Source: Flavobacteriaceae bacterium (lineage in GTDB: Bacteria > Bacteroidota > Bacteroidia > Flavobacteriales > Flavobacteriaceae). From it: 64,000 nucleotides of DNA. Both the position numbers and the translations under genes were made by a program. Location: assembly GCA_002702745.1 (NCBI GenBank), contig PABM01000007.1, positions 1 through 64,000 on the forward strand. Reading direction: 5' to 3'. Below are positions 18,235 through 27,500 of this stretch, in pieces (position 1 is the first letter of the stretch; each line of letters opens with the position of its first letter). The notes below the pieces were generated by a model. It made no database searches. It was not told where the DNA came from and was given only the letters and a program-made list of their open reading frames with translations.

Positions 18235-19731
18235 ATGAATAATATCAAAATTAAATCTGCTTTAATTTCAGTTTTCTCAAAGGAAGGGCTTGCCCCAATT
18301 GTTAATGAGTTAGTCAAAAATAAAGTGCAATTATACTCAACTGGTGGGACGTATAAGTATATTACTAAACTTGGTTTTGATGTTGTTGAAGTTGAGAGTG
18401 TTACAGACTATCCGTCTATTTTTGGAGGAAGAGTAAAAACACTTCATCCGAAAATATTTGGTGGCATCCTTTATAGAAGAGAAAACAAAGAGGATATTGA
18501 AGAAAAAGAAAAATATGAAATACCTTCAATTGATCTGGTTATTGTTGATTTATACCCATTCGAAGAAACTGTAAAAAAAGGTGGAACTCAAGATGAAATA
18601 ATAGAAAAAATCGATATTGGAGGTGTCGCATTAATTAGAGCTGCAGCAAAAAATCATAAAAATGTGGTTTGTATTTCCTCTGTAAACGACTATGATTCTT
18701 TTTTAGAACTTTACAGAAATAATAACGGTGAGATCAATTTAGATGAAAGAAAAGAGTTTGCAAGAAATTCATTCCTTACTTCATCCAAATATGATTCAGC
18801 GATATTTAATTATTTTGATGGTATAGAAAATATAAGCCTACGATATGGTGAAAATCCTCATCAAAGTGGAATTTTTTCAGGAAAATTAAGCGATGTATTT
18901 ACTAAAATAAGTGGTAAAGACTTAAGCTATAATAATTTACTTGATATTGATTCAGCGATGGATTTAATGTCAGAATTCAAAGAAGAGAAACCAACTTTTG
19001 CAATATTAAAACATAATAATGCATGCGGCATTGCTGTTAGAGATAATATAAAAGAAGCATATGACGCAGCACTTGAAGCTGATCCCGTTTCAGCATTTGG
19101 AGGAATACTTATATCAAACCATAAAATTGACAAAGAAACAGCTTCAACAATAAATAATCTTTTTTGCGAGGTAGTTATTTCACCTGGGTTTGAAGAGATA
19201 GCTTTAGAAATATTAATGCAAAAGAAAAACAGAATTATTTTAGAATTAAACTCATTCCCTACTAAGAATAATATCACCAGATCTTGTTTAAATGGTAAAT
19301 TAATACAAAGTTCAGACGATATAACTGATAATAAAGAAATGTTGAGTTACCCAACAAAACTTAGCCCTAATAAAGACCAGATTGACGACTTGCTATTTGC
19401 TTCTAAAATTTGTAAAAACACAAAATCCAATACAATTGTATTAGTAAAAAATAAACAACTTTTAGCTTCAGGAACTGGACAAACAAGCCGGATTGATGCT
19501 TTAAAGCAAGCAATTGAAAAGGCTGAGAAATTTGGATTTGATTTAAACGGTGCCGCTATGGCAAGTGATGCATTTTTTCCTTTTCCTGATTGTGTAGAAA
19601 TCGCTCATAAAAAAGGTATAAATTCAATAATTCAACCAGGGGGCTCAATAAAGGATAATTTAAGTATTGACTACTGTGATAATAATAATGTTTGTATGAT
19701 TTTTACCGGAACCAGACATTTTAAACATTGA
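18235..19731 (+). CDS. purH: Bifunctional AICAR transformylase / IMP cyclohydrolase PurH
   Basis: Catalyses the last two steps of purine synthesis to IMP. The N-terminal IMP cyclohydrolase (MGS-like) domain has ALISVFSKEGL, STGGTYKYI, GGRVKTLHPKIFGGIL and IDLVIVDLYPF. The AICAR transformylase domain has LRYGENPHQ, ILKHNNACG and GTGQTSRIDALKQA, and ends with IFTGTRHFKH. The start is ATG 18235 (MNNIKIKSALISVF), giving 498 residues. The frame is open upstream to 18163, but that extension has no family match and runs through the promoter element. The gene stands alone between the metal-uptake operon and the mre operon. Confidence 0.96.
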   Translation: MNNIKIKSALISVFSKEGLAPIVNELVKNKVQLYSTGGTYKYITKLGFDVVEVESVTDYPSIFGGRVKTLHPKIFGGILYRRENKEDIEEKEKYEIPSIDLVIVDLYPFEETVKKGGTQDEIIEKIDIGGVALIRAAAKNHKNVVCISSVNDYDSFLELYRNNNGEINLDERKEFARNSFLTSSKYDSAIFNYFDGIENISLRYGENPHQSGIFSGKLSDVFTKISGKDLSYNNLLDIDSAMDLMSEFKEEKPTFAILKHNNACGIAVRDNIKEAYDAALEADPVSAFGGILISNHKIDKETASTINNLFCEVVISPGFEEIALEILMQKKNRIILELNSFPTKNNITRSCLNGKLIQSSDDITDNKEMLSYPTKLSPNKDQIDDLLFASKICKNTKSNTIVLVKNKQLLASGTGQTSRIDALKQAIEKAEKFGFDLNGAAMASDAFFPFPDCVEIAHKKGINSIIQPGGSIKDNLSIDYCDNNNVCMIFTGTRHFKH

Positions 19732-19824
19732 TATCATTGTTATTGTTTTTTTATTTAATTTTTATTCATAGATTTACAGTATAAGCCTAAGCGATTTTAA
19801 CATAAATTTTTTTGATTTTAGTCT

Positions 19825-20853
19825 ATGGGATTTTTTGATTTTTTAACAGAGGAAATTGCTATTGATTTGGGTACTGCTAATACACTAATTATTCATAATG
19901 ATAAAGTTGTAGTTGACAGCCCATCAATTGTTGCAAAAGATAGAATTACCGGAAAAATAATTGCTGTTGGAAATGAAGCAAATCTAATGCAGGGTAAAAC
20001 TCATGAAAATATAAAAACAATAAGACCATTAAAAGATGGTGTTATTGCTGATTTTGACGCGTCTGAACAAATGATAAATTTATTTATTAAAAGCATACCG
20101 ACACTTAAAAATAAAATCTTTTCACCCTCGCTAATAATGGTTATTTGTATTCCTTCTGGAATCACCGAAGTTGAAATGAGAGCTGTAAAGGAATCTGCAG
20201 AGAGAGTAAATGGCAAGGAAGTTTACCTTGTTCATGAACCTATGGCAGCAGCAATTGGTATAGGAGTGGACATTATGCAGCCAAAAGGTAATATGATAAT
20301 TGATATTGGTGGAGGGACTACCGAAATTGCCGTAATTGCTCTTGGTGGTATTGTTTGTGATCAATCGTTAAAAGTTGCCGGAGACGTATTTACCAATGAT
20401 ATTATTTATCACATGAGAACTCAGCATAACCTATATGTAGGAGACAGGACCGCCGAAAAAATTAAAATACAAATTGGCGCTGCAACAGAAGATTTAGATG
20501 ATCCACCTGAACCAATGAGTGTTCAAGGACGTGACTTATTAACGGGAAAACCAAAGCAAATTGAAGTAACATACAGGGAAATAGTTAAAGCACTTGAAAA
20601 GTCAATTTTGAGACTTGAAGACTCTGTTATGGAAACACTTTCAAAGACACCTCCCGAGCTTGCTGCAGATATTTATAACACAGGAATGTATTTAGCCGGC
20701 GGAGGCTCAATGTTGAAAGGACTTGATAAGAGACTTTCACAAAAAACAGATTTACCAGTTTACATTGCTGAAGACCCTCTGAGAGCAGTTGTCAGAGGAA
20801 CTGGTATTGTACTTAAAAATATTCAAAAATATAAGAGTGTACTTATAAAATAG
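19825..20853 (+). CDS. mreB: Rod-shape actin homologue MreB
   Basis: Actin-like ATPase that guides lateral wall synthesis. Nucleotide-binding signatures are IAIDLGTANTLI (phosphate 1), MIIDIGGGTTEIAVIALGG (phosphate 2) and GMYLAGGGSMLKGLDKRL (adenosine). The N-terminus MGFFDFLTEEI is the amphipathic membrane anchor type. Length of 342 residues is normal. First gene of mreB-mreC-mreD-mrdA-rodA, preceded by 93 bases with no clear consensus promoter. Confidence 0.98.
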   Translation: MGFFDFLTEEIAIDLGTANTLIIHNDKVVVDSPSIVAKDRITGKIIAVGNEANLMQGKTHENIKTIRPLKDGVIADFDASEQMINLFIKSIPTLKNKIFSPSLIMVICIPSGITEVEMRAVKESAERVNGKEVYLVHEPMAAAIGIGVDIMQPKGNMIIDIGGGTTEIAVIALGGIVCDQSLKVAGDVFTNDIIYHMRTQHNLYVGDRTAEKIKIQIGAATEDLDDPPEPMSVQGRDLLTGKPKQIEVTYREIVKALEKSILRLEDSVMETLSKTPPELAADIYNTGMYLAGGGSMLKGLDKRLSQKTDLPVYIAEDPLRAVVRGTGIVLKNIQKYKSVLIK

Positions 20854-20863
20854 TTAGATAAAT

Positions 20864-21730
20864 ATGCAGCGAATTATTTATTTCTTAATCAGAAATAAGA
20901 ATTTTATTTTATTTCTTTCGTTGCTTGCTGTTTGCCTTTCAATCAATCTAAACTATAATGAATATAATAAAAGTAAATTGTTTAACTCTAGCAATTCCTT
21001 TTTTTCAACCATGTATAATATTAAATTAACTATTTCAAAATATTTTAATTTAGAATACCAAAATCGATTATTAACTGAAGAAAACAGAGGACTAAGATTT
21101 CAAATTTATAATTCTATAGACTCACTTGAATATAAATCACAGGCAGAGAAGATTTTAAGATCAGGAATAGCTAAACCTAATAATGAAAAATTTGAATACA
21201 AATCAGGTTTAGAGAAAATTAACTATGAAGTAACTACCGCTTCAGTTATAAAAAACAGTTATTCATATTCCAATAATTTTATCACTATTGACGCTGGCAA
21301 AAAAGATAGTATAGAAGTTGATAACGGGGTTATTTCATCAAAAGGAGTTGTTGGCATTATAGATAAAATATCTCTTAACTATTCAAGGTTTATTTCTATT
21401 CTAAATACCAATTTTTTATTAAATGCAAAGTTAAAAAAATCTGGTTATTTTGGAGTTCTTTCATGGGATGGCAATGATATTTATAAAGTTCAATTAAAAG
21501 ATATTCCAAAGCAGGCAAATGTTGTAATTGGAGATACAATTGTTACAGGTGGGAATTCATTAATTTTCCCAAAGGGGATTCTAATTGGATATGTTGATTC
21601 ATATAAATTAGATAATTCTGAAAACTATTTTGAATTGGAAATACAATTAGCCACAGACATGACTAATATTGAAAAAATTTATGTGCTAAAAAACAATAAC
21701 TTAATTGAAATAAATTCATTAGATGAATAA
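20864..21730 (+). CDS. mreC: Rod-shape protein MreC
   Basis: Bitopic protein that links MreB and PBP2 and activates the elongation complex. One N-terminal membrane helix (about residues 13-27) is followed by a coiled-coil stretch (about 60-90, with YQNRLLTEENRGLRFQIYN) and the beta-rich MreC core (ITIDAGKKDSIEVDNGVIS, GVVGIIDKIS, GVLSWDG). It is 288 residues, 10 bases after mreB, and its end overlaps mreD by 8 bases, consistent with translational coupling. Confidence 0.93.
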   Translation: MQRIIYFLIRNKNFILFLSLLAVCLSINLNYNEYNKSKLFNSSNSFFSTMYNIKLTISKYFNLEYQNRLLTEENRGLRFQIYNSIDSLEYKSQAEKILRSGIAKPNNEKFEYKSGLEKINYEVTTASVIKNSYSYSNNFITIDAGKKDSIEVDNGVISSKGVVGIIDKISLNYSRFISILNTNFLLNAKLKKSGYFGVLSWDGNDIYKVQLKDIPKQANVVIGDTIVTGGNSLIFPKGILIGYVDSYKLDNSENYFELEIQLATDMTNIEKIYVLKNNNLIEINSLDE

Positions 21731-22226
21731 ATTGGTGTCTAATATAATTACAGCATTAATATTGATTTTTGCTCAGTGTTTATTTTTTAATAATATTAAT
21801 TTTCAAGGCTCAATTAATCCTTTTGTTTATATTTTTTTTATTGCATATTTTCCTCTAAAAAATAACAGAACATTTTTCATTTTTTGTGCTTTTATTTATG
21901 GTTTAATTATTGATATTTTTTCTGACACTCACGCTGTTCACGCGGCAGCTACTCTTGTAATTTCATTTATTAGACCAAATCTCCTAAAACTTTTTTTTGG
22001 AATAGCATATGCACATCAAGTTGTTAAATTTAATTCAATTGGATTAAAGGAAAACTTATCATATCTACTTTCTATAGTCTTTATTCATCATCTAATTTTA
22101 TTTGGTTTAGAAATATTCGATATTTCTAAAATATCTTTAATTTTAAAAAATACTTTTGGTTGTACAATTTTTACTTTTATAGTAATATATATTCTTTTTG
22201 AATTGATAATAAATAGAAAGAAATGA
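21723..22226 (+). CDS. mreD: Rod-shape protein MreD
   Basis: Small polytopic membrane protein of the elongation complex, 167 residues, with five to six hydrophobic segments. It has the family-like stretch FCAFIYGLIIDIFSDTHAVHAAATLVISFIRP. Its sequence is weakly conserved, so the name rests on size, topology and position between mreC and mrdA, both of which it overlaps (8 and 4 bases). Confidence 0.9.
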   Translation: MNKLVSNIITALILIFAQCLFFNNINFQGSINPFVYIFFIAYFPLKNNRTFFIFCAFIYGLIIDIFSDTHAVHAAATLVISFIRPNLLKLFFGIAYAHQVVKFNSIGLKENLSYLLSIVFIHHLILFGLEIFDISKISLILKNTFGCTIFTFIVIYILFELIINRKK

Positions 22227-24088
22227 GAAAAATTCTTTTGCTTCTAATTATTATTTCCACCTCTTTTGTTTTTATACTGAGACTTTATTATTTACAAGTA
22301 TACGCTTCAGAGCCTTATACCATTTATGAAGATAATGCCATTCGTAAGGTTTTTACATATCCAAAAAGAGGATATATTTATGACAGAAATAATAATCTTT
22401 TAGTATCAAATCAACCTTCTTATGATGTGATGATTATTCCGGGTTTAGTCAAAGAACTGGACACAACAGAATTTTGCAAATTATTAAAAATATCAAAGGA
22501 TTATTTTGATAAAAAAATTGAAAAAACGAGAAGATACTCAACAAGAATTCCATCAGTTTTTCTAGCATATCTTTCAAAAGAAGATTATGGTTTTCTTGCT
22601 GAAAAGATCAGAAAATATGATGGTTTTTATATACAAAAAAGAAATTTACGTCAATACAATACAACAATAGGAGCTAATGTGCTTGGATATGTGGCTGAGG
22701 TCAATAGATCAAATTTAGAAAAAGATAAATATTATTCTCAAGGGGATATTATTGGTAAGCAAGGAGTTGAATTATCCTATGAGAAATATTTGAGAGGTAA
22801 GAAAGGTATAAAGTTTATTCAAAAAGACAGATTTAACAGAGATATTGGGAATTTCAATGATGGTGCAAATGATATTAAATCAATAGCTGGAAATGATTTG
22901 ACAATTACTATTGATTCAAAACTTCAAGAGTATGGTGAGCTTTTAATGTCTAATAAGAAAGGGGCAATTGTTGCTATTGAACCCAGCTCTGGTGAATTAT
23001 TAACACTTGTATCTGCACCCTCATATAATCCAAATCTGCTGGTTGGCAGGGAAAGGTCAAAAAACTACTTTGAATTATTTCAAGACAGTATTTATAAACC
23101 TCTTTTAGATAAGGGTCTTCTATCTACATTTCCAGCAGGATCTCCGTTTAAAGTTATTGTTGGACTAATTGCTTTAGAGGAGAAAGTTGTCAGTGAAAAG
23201 AATACAATATTTTGTGGAGGAGAATACATTTATGGTAGAAATAAAAAATCTATGAAATGTCACTGTGGTGGTGGTTACAGGAATATATATAATGCAATTT
23301 CAGAATCATGTAATTCATACTTTGCTGATATTTATAGAAAAACAATAAGTAAAAACAATGAAATTTCGGACAACTTCAATGCATGGAGTGAAAGTGTAAA
23401 AAGTTTTGGTTTAGGAGACTATCTGAATAATGACCTTCCAATAGGAAAAAAAGGCATGATTCCAACATCGGAATTTTACGACAGATGGTACCCTGATTTT
23501 AGATGGGGTCCAACAACAAATCTTTCAAATTCAATAGGTCAGGGTGAAATACTTGTAACCCCTATTCAGCTAGCTAATATGATAGCTGCTGTGGCAAATA
23601 AAGGGTTTTATTACACGCCTCACATAATTAAAAAAATCGAAGGAGATTCTATTCCAATAAGATTTAGGGAGAAAAAAACAATTGACATTGAAAAAAAATA
23701 TTTTGACATAATTGAAGTAGGTCTTTCAAAAGTTTATGAAAGTGGTACGGGTAAACTTTTAAATATCCCTGGTATTGAAATATGCGGGAAATCCGGAACT
23801 GCTGAAAATTTTACTAAAATAAATAGTAAAAAAACCCAACTTACAGATCATTCTATTTTTGTAGCATATGCACCAAAAAATAATCCACAAATTGCAATAG
23901 CTGTTTTAGTTGAAAATGGATATTACGGATCAAAATGGGCAGGAAGAATATCAAGCTTAATGATTGAAAAATATTTAAATGGAAGTATTAGTAATAAAAG
24001 AATTGAAAAGCTTGTCATAAATAAAAGTTTAGACGATGAGTACCAGAAACCCTTCTCTAATAAACCATTTAAAATTAATAAGCTTTGA
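22223..24088 (+). CDS. mrdA: Penicillin-binding protein 2 (PBP2), peptidoglycan transpeptidase
   Basis: Monofunctional class B transpeptidase of the rod complex. An N-terminal membrane anchor (residues 1-20) is followed by the dimerisation domain (KRGYIYDRNNNLLVSNQPSYDV) and the transpeptidase domain. Active-site motifs are present: SxxK in FPAGSPFKVIVG, SxN in SESCNSYF, and KSG in ICGKSGTAEN. A cysteine and histidine group (FCGGE, KCHCGGG, ESCNS) surrounds the SxN motif and may hold zinc, as reported for E. coli PBP2. Length of 621 residues is normal. It overlaps mreD by ATGA; rodA starts within its last codons. Confidence 0.96.
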   Translation: MRKILLLLIIISTSFVFILRLYYLQVYASEPYTIYEDNAIRKVFTYPKRGYIYDRNNNLLVSNQPSYDVMIIPGLVKELDTTEFCKLLKISKDYFDKKIEKTRRYSTRIPSVFLAYLSKEDYGFLAEKIRKYDGFYIQKRNLRQYNTTIGANVLGYVAEVNRSNLEKDKYYSQGDIIGKQGVELSYEKYLRGKKGIKFIQKDRFNRDIGNFNDGANDIKSIAGNDLTITIDSKLQEYGELLMSNKKGAIVAIEPSSGELLTLVSAPSYNPNLLVGRERSKNYFELFQDSIYKPLLDKGLLSTFPAGSPFKVIVGLIALEEKVVSEKNTIFCGGEYIYGRNKKSMKCHCGGGYRNIYNAISESCNSYFADIYRKTISKNNEISDNFNAWSESVKSFGLGDYLNNDLPIGKKGMIPTSEFYDRWYPDFRWGPTTNLSNSIGQGEILVTPIQLANMIAAVANKGFYYTPHIIKKIEGDSIPIRFREKKTIDIEKKYFDIIEVGLSKVYESGTGKLLNIPGIEICGKSGTAENFTKINSKKTQLTDHSIFVAYAPKNNPQIAIAVLVENGYYGSKWAGRISSLMIEKYLNGSISNKRIEKLVINKSLDDEYQKPFSNKPFKINKL

Positions 24089-25365
24089 TTGGTAAGAGAA
24101 AAAACATACTTAAACTAGACTGGATTATAATTCTACTTTATTTCCTTTTGCTGGGTTTTGGTGTAGGTAATATTTTATCATCAAGTATTTCAGGTGAGGA
24201 AATAAATTTTATGAATTTTTCTAATCTTTATAGTAAACAGCTTTTATATGCCTTTATCTCAATTTTTTTAGGATTTATTGCAATATCAATTGAGGTTAAA
24301 TTTTATGAAAGATTTTCTAGTATTTTTTATTTAATCTCATTAATTGTTTTGCTATGCCTTTTCTTTTTTGGAAAAAGAGTTAATGGAGCTTTGTCGTGGT
24401 TTCCTATTGGAGAGTTTAATCTTCAGCCAAGTGAATTTGTAAAAATTACAGTAGCGCTTGCTGTTTCTAAATATATCAGTGACTTTGAGACAGATTTAAA
24501 AAATACAAATGATCAGCTGAAACTTTTCCTTATCATTTTAATTCCAATTATTATAATAGTTTTTCAAAATGACACAGGTAGTTCAATAGTTTTTTTCTCT
24601 TTATTTTTTGTTTTATATCGTGAGGGAATTTCACAAAACTATATAAAATCTCTTTTTAGTATAATCATCCTATCAATACTATCACTAAAAATTTCAGCTC
24701 CAATTACAGCAACAATTGCAATATCTTTTATTTTAATCTATTATCAGTTTAAAAAAAAGGCTAGAAATAAAATTATTAAAATTATTTCTTTATCATCCTT
24801 ATTTTTAATAACCTGTTTTGGAACTATTTATAGTTATAATAATATCCTTAAAAATCATCAAAAAAATTATATAAAAGTATGGCTTAAATTAGAAAAAGAT
24901 CCAAATAAAATTAAGCAAATGGAAAGAACCATTTTATATAATTTAAATGAATCTAAGAAAGCTATTAGTTCTGGAGGTGTTTTCGGAAAGGGTTATTTAA
25001 AAGGTACTCGTACAATGGGGAAGTTTGTTCCAGCACAACATAGTGATTATATTTTTAGTACGGTTGGTGAAGAATGGGGGTTTTTAGGGAGCGTATTTAT
25101 AATTCTTATATACACAATGATGATAATAAGAATAATATATTTATCAGAAAATCAGAAAAATAAATTTAGCAGGGTGTATGGTTATTGTACAGCTTCAATT
25201 TTATTTATTCATTTTATGATTAATATTGGAATGGTCATTGGATTAACCCCGACAATTGGTATCCCATTACCCTTCTTGAGTTATGGAGGTTCAAGTTTGA
25301 TAGCATTTACGTTATTACTATCAATATTTTTAAGATTTGATGGCAACAAAAAAAATGAATGGTAA
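24085..25365 (+). CDS. rodA: Peptidoglycan glycosyltransferase RodA (TTG start)
   Basis: SEDS-family polymerase that makes glycan strands with PBP2. About ten membrane helices. Family segments are FGKRVNGALSWFPIGEFNLQPSEFVKI, the catalytic-region sequence VFQNDTGSSIVFF, VPAQHSDYIFSTVGEEWGF and LPFLSYGGSSLIA. The start is TTG at 24085, which overlaps the mrdA stop as TTGA. The next in-frame ATG lies some 40 codons later and would remove the first membrane helix (WIIILLYFLLLGFG). 426 residues. Confidence 0.95.
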   Translation: MIGKRKNILKLDWIIILLYFLLLGFGVGNILSSSISGEEINFMNFSNLYSKQLLYAFISIFLGFIAISIEVKFYERFSSIFYLISLIVLLCLFFFGKRVNGALSWFPIGEFNLQPSEFVKITVALAVSKYISDFETDLKNTNDQLKLFLIILIPIIIIVFQNDTGSSIVFFSLFFVLYREGISQNYIKSLFSIIILSILSLKISAPITATIAISFILIYYQFKKKARNKIIKIISLSSLFLITCFGTIYSYNNILKNHQKNYIKVWLKLEKDPNKIKQMERTILYNLNESKKAISSGGVFGKGYLKGTRTMGKFVPAQHSDYIFSTVGEEWGFLGSVFIILIYTMMIIRIIYLSENQKNKFSRVYGYCTASILFIHFMINIGMVIGLTPTIGIPLPFLSYGGSSLIAFTLLLSIFLRFDGNKKNEW

Positions 25366-25366
25366 A

Positions 25367-25699
25367 CTATTTTTTAATCTCTAATTTTTCAGCAAAGTAA
25401 TCACAAAAATCTAACATAGTTTGTGACATTTTTTCATCCTGTGTAGCTCTTTTAAATGTTGAAGACATACCTGAAAGTATCTGATAAAAAAATATTTTCA
25501 TTTCATCTAATGGCATATCTTTTGTCCAAAGATCAATTCTCAAACTTTCCTTTCTATTTGAATCCCAGACAGAGAGAAATGTAGCTTTAGTTTCACTATT
25601 TTTTATGCCAGCATCACTTGCTGACCATTGTATTTTCTCTGGAATTTTATTTTCATCTAATTCCACTAAAATTTCTATTTTAGATTTTTTATTTTTCAT
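25367..25699 (-). CDS. gldC: Gliding motility protein GldC
   Basis: Small soluble protein (110 residues) required for efficient gliding in Flavobacterium; its biochemical role is unknown. Family features are IEILVELDENKIPEKIQWSASD, the LWTKDMPLDEMK segment and DFCDYFAEKLEIKK at the end. It follows gldB with start and stop overlapping as TAATG, as in other Flavobacteriia. Its stop lies 1 base from the rodA stop, tail to tail. Confidence 0.95.
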   Translation of the reverse strand: MKNKKSKIEILVELDENKIPEKIQWSASDAGIKNSETKATFLSVWDSNRKESLRIDLWTKDMPLDEMKIFFYQILSGMSSTFKRATQDEKMSQTMLDFCDYFAEKLEIKK

Positions 25700-26655
25700 T
25701 ATTTGTTAGGCTTATATTTTGATTTGTTGTAAATATTAGAGGGACTTGTTTTTAGTAATTCCGTTAATGATACATAATTATTATTCATGTAAGATTTAAC
25801 AATCTGCCAACCTATATATTTACCTATTTTTTCAGATGACTCATTATCAATTTCTAAGTAAAATCTAGAGAACGGTGCATCATTTATGAATCGATTTATT
25901 AAATTATTGTCTGGACTAAATAAAATATTTTTTTCAACAAAATATGTCCAAACAAAATATTCATTTTCTGTTGCCCATTTCATTTTGTCCTTGGAATATC
26001 CAATTTTAAGTCTATCTTCTGTGTCAAGAGTAAAATCTTTATAATATAAGATTTTCCCATAATAAATTATTTTGTCCAAGAAAGTATAAAATTCAATTTT
26101 AGGGACTTGATTAATTGCAAATTGTTCAGCAATATCAGACATAATTTTTAATTGTGTAAAATCTTCTTTTATATATAAAGGGATTCCTTCATAAAAGGGA
26201 TGGTTAGAGCCTAAATAATTATCTAAACCTATGAGTAATATTGAATCAGCAAGAATAATTTTATTTCTGTAATCAATATCTGTGTTAACTGTTATGACTT
26301 TGGGTTTAATAAAATCTTTATTTATCTCTAAATTTTTATTGAAAAAATCAAAAAGTTCTATTTCTAAAAATTTAACAGATTGATACTCTTTCTGAATTTC
26401 ATTAAAAATTTCTTTTTGTATGGGGTCATTGAGTCTTTCTATCCAAACACTATCTGGAAATGATTTAGGAAAGAAATAAGGATATTTTTTCTTGATTTCA
26501 TTTAACTCAATTGGCGTAGAATTATAAAATTTTTTTTCAAACCTGTCAATAACATATTTATCGGGTTTATGAACTTTTTCATTACAGGAAACTACAAATA
26601 AAAAAAATAAAATCATTACTGTATTTTTTGTATAGTTTGGCAAAGAAATTGACAT
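25699..26655 (-). CDS. gldB: Gliding motility lipoprotein GldB
   Basis: Lipoprotein needed for gliding and T9SS function. The signal ends in the lipobox FVVSC (Cys24 with the start at 26655). Starting at the internal ATG ending at 26616 would also leave a short signal, MILFFLFVVSC. The body has family segments FYNSTPIELNEIKKKYPYFFP, PDSVWIERLNDPIQKEI and GSNHPFYEGIPLYIKEDF. 318 residues. A TATATTTG promoter element lies 23 bases upstream. gldC is coupled behind it; nadE is divergent. Confidence 0.93.
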   Translation of the reverse strand: MSISLPNYTKNTVMILFFLFVVSCNEKVHKPDKYVIDRFEKKFYNSTPIELNEIKKKYPYFFPKSFPDSVWIERLNDPIQKEIFNEIQKEYQSVKFLEIELFDFFNKNLEINKDFIKPKVITVNTDIDYRNKIILADSILLIGLDNYLGSNHPFYEGIPLYIKEDFTQLKIMSDIAEQFAINQVPKIEFYTFLDKIIYYGKILYYKDFTLDTEDRLKIGYSKDKMKWATENEYFVWTYFVEKNILFSPDNNLINRFINDAPFSRFYLEIDNESSEKIGKYIGWQIVKSYMNNNYVSLTELLKTSPSNIYNKSKYKPNK

Positions 26656-26665
26656 AAGTTTGTTA

Positions 26666-26686
26666 TATTTTTGTTTTACAAATATA
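26666..26686. promoter_or_regulatory. Divergent -7 elements of gldB and nadE
   Basis: TATTTTTG on the plus strand (26666-26673, toward nadE) and TATATTTG on the minus strand (26679-26686, toward gldB) both match TAnnTTTG exactly and lie 5 bases apart. The -33 parts are poor. The two polymerases could not bind at once if both are used. Confidence 0.45.
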
Positions 26687-26714
26687 ATATACTTTTTGAG
26701 CTAATATTTATTAA

Positions 26715-27500
26715 ATGAAAACATCTAAAACAATAGATTTTATTGTTAATTGGATTAAAAATTATAAGGAAGCTAACAGAATTAATGGTTTTGTTGTAGG
26801 AGTATCTGGTGGTATTGATTCGGCTTTAACATCAACTTTATGTGCAATGACTGGTATTAATACATTATGCCTAAATATGCCCATAAGACAAAAAGAAGAC
26901 CAGTACATTAGGGCAAATAAACACATTAATTGGTTGAAAAATAAATTTAAAAATATCAATTCAATAGATATTGATTTAACAAATGTTTTTAATGAGTTCA
27001 AATCTTCAGTTGAAAATAATTCTACGATAAATAACTTGGCGCTTGCCAACTCAAGATCTAGAATTAGAATGACAACTTTATATTATTATGCAGGAATTAA
27101 TAACTCCATAGTTGTCGGAACAGGTAATAAAGTTGAGGATTTTGGAATCGGGTTTTATACAAAATATGGAGATGGTGGAGTTGATATAAGCCCTATTGCT
27201 GATTTAATGAAGTCCGAAGTATTTAAAATTTCAAAAGCACTACAAATTAATGACGAAATTATTGAAGCAAAACCGACAGACGGATTATGGGATGATAACA
27301 GATCAGATGAAGATCAGATTGGAGCGACATATAATGACTTAGAAAAAATAATGAATATTTTAGAAAAAGGAATAGACCCTAATGAAATAGATGATGGGTT
27401 GAAGATTAAATATGAAATATATATTAAACATCATATGGCTAACAAACATAAAATGATTGGTATTCCAATTTGTAAAATTCCAAAGGAATTAAAATCATAA
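26715..27500 (+). CDS. nadE: NH3-dependent NAD(+) synthetase
   Basis: Makes NAD from deamido-NAD, ATP and ammonia. The product is 261 residues with no glutaminase domain, so it is the ammonia-dependent form. The PP-loop motif GVSGGIDSALTSTL is at residues 28-41; VGTGNKVEDFGIGFYTKYGDGGVDISPIADLMKSEVF and PTDGLWDDNRSDEDQIG are typical of the family. Its last 6 bases overlap the dnaG 3' end (convergent). nadE next to gldB and gldC is also the arrangement I know from other flavobacteria. Confidence 0.96.
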   Translation: MKTSKTIDFIVNWIKNYKEANRINGFVVGVSGGIDSALTSTLCAMTGINTLCLNMPIRQKEDQYIRANKHINWLKNKFKNINSIDIDLTNVFNEFKSSVENNSTINNLALANSRSRIRMTTLYYYAGINNSIVVGTGNKVEDFGIGFYTKYGDGGVDISPIADLMKSEVFKISKALQINDEIIEAKPTDGLWDDNRSDEDQIGATYNDLEKIMNILEKGIDPNEIDDGLKIKYEIYIKHHMANKHKMIGIPICKIPKELKS

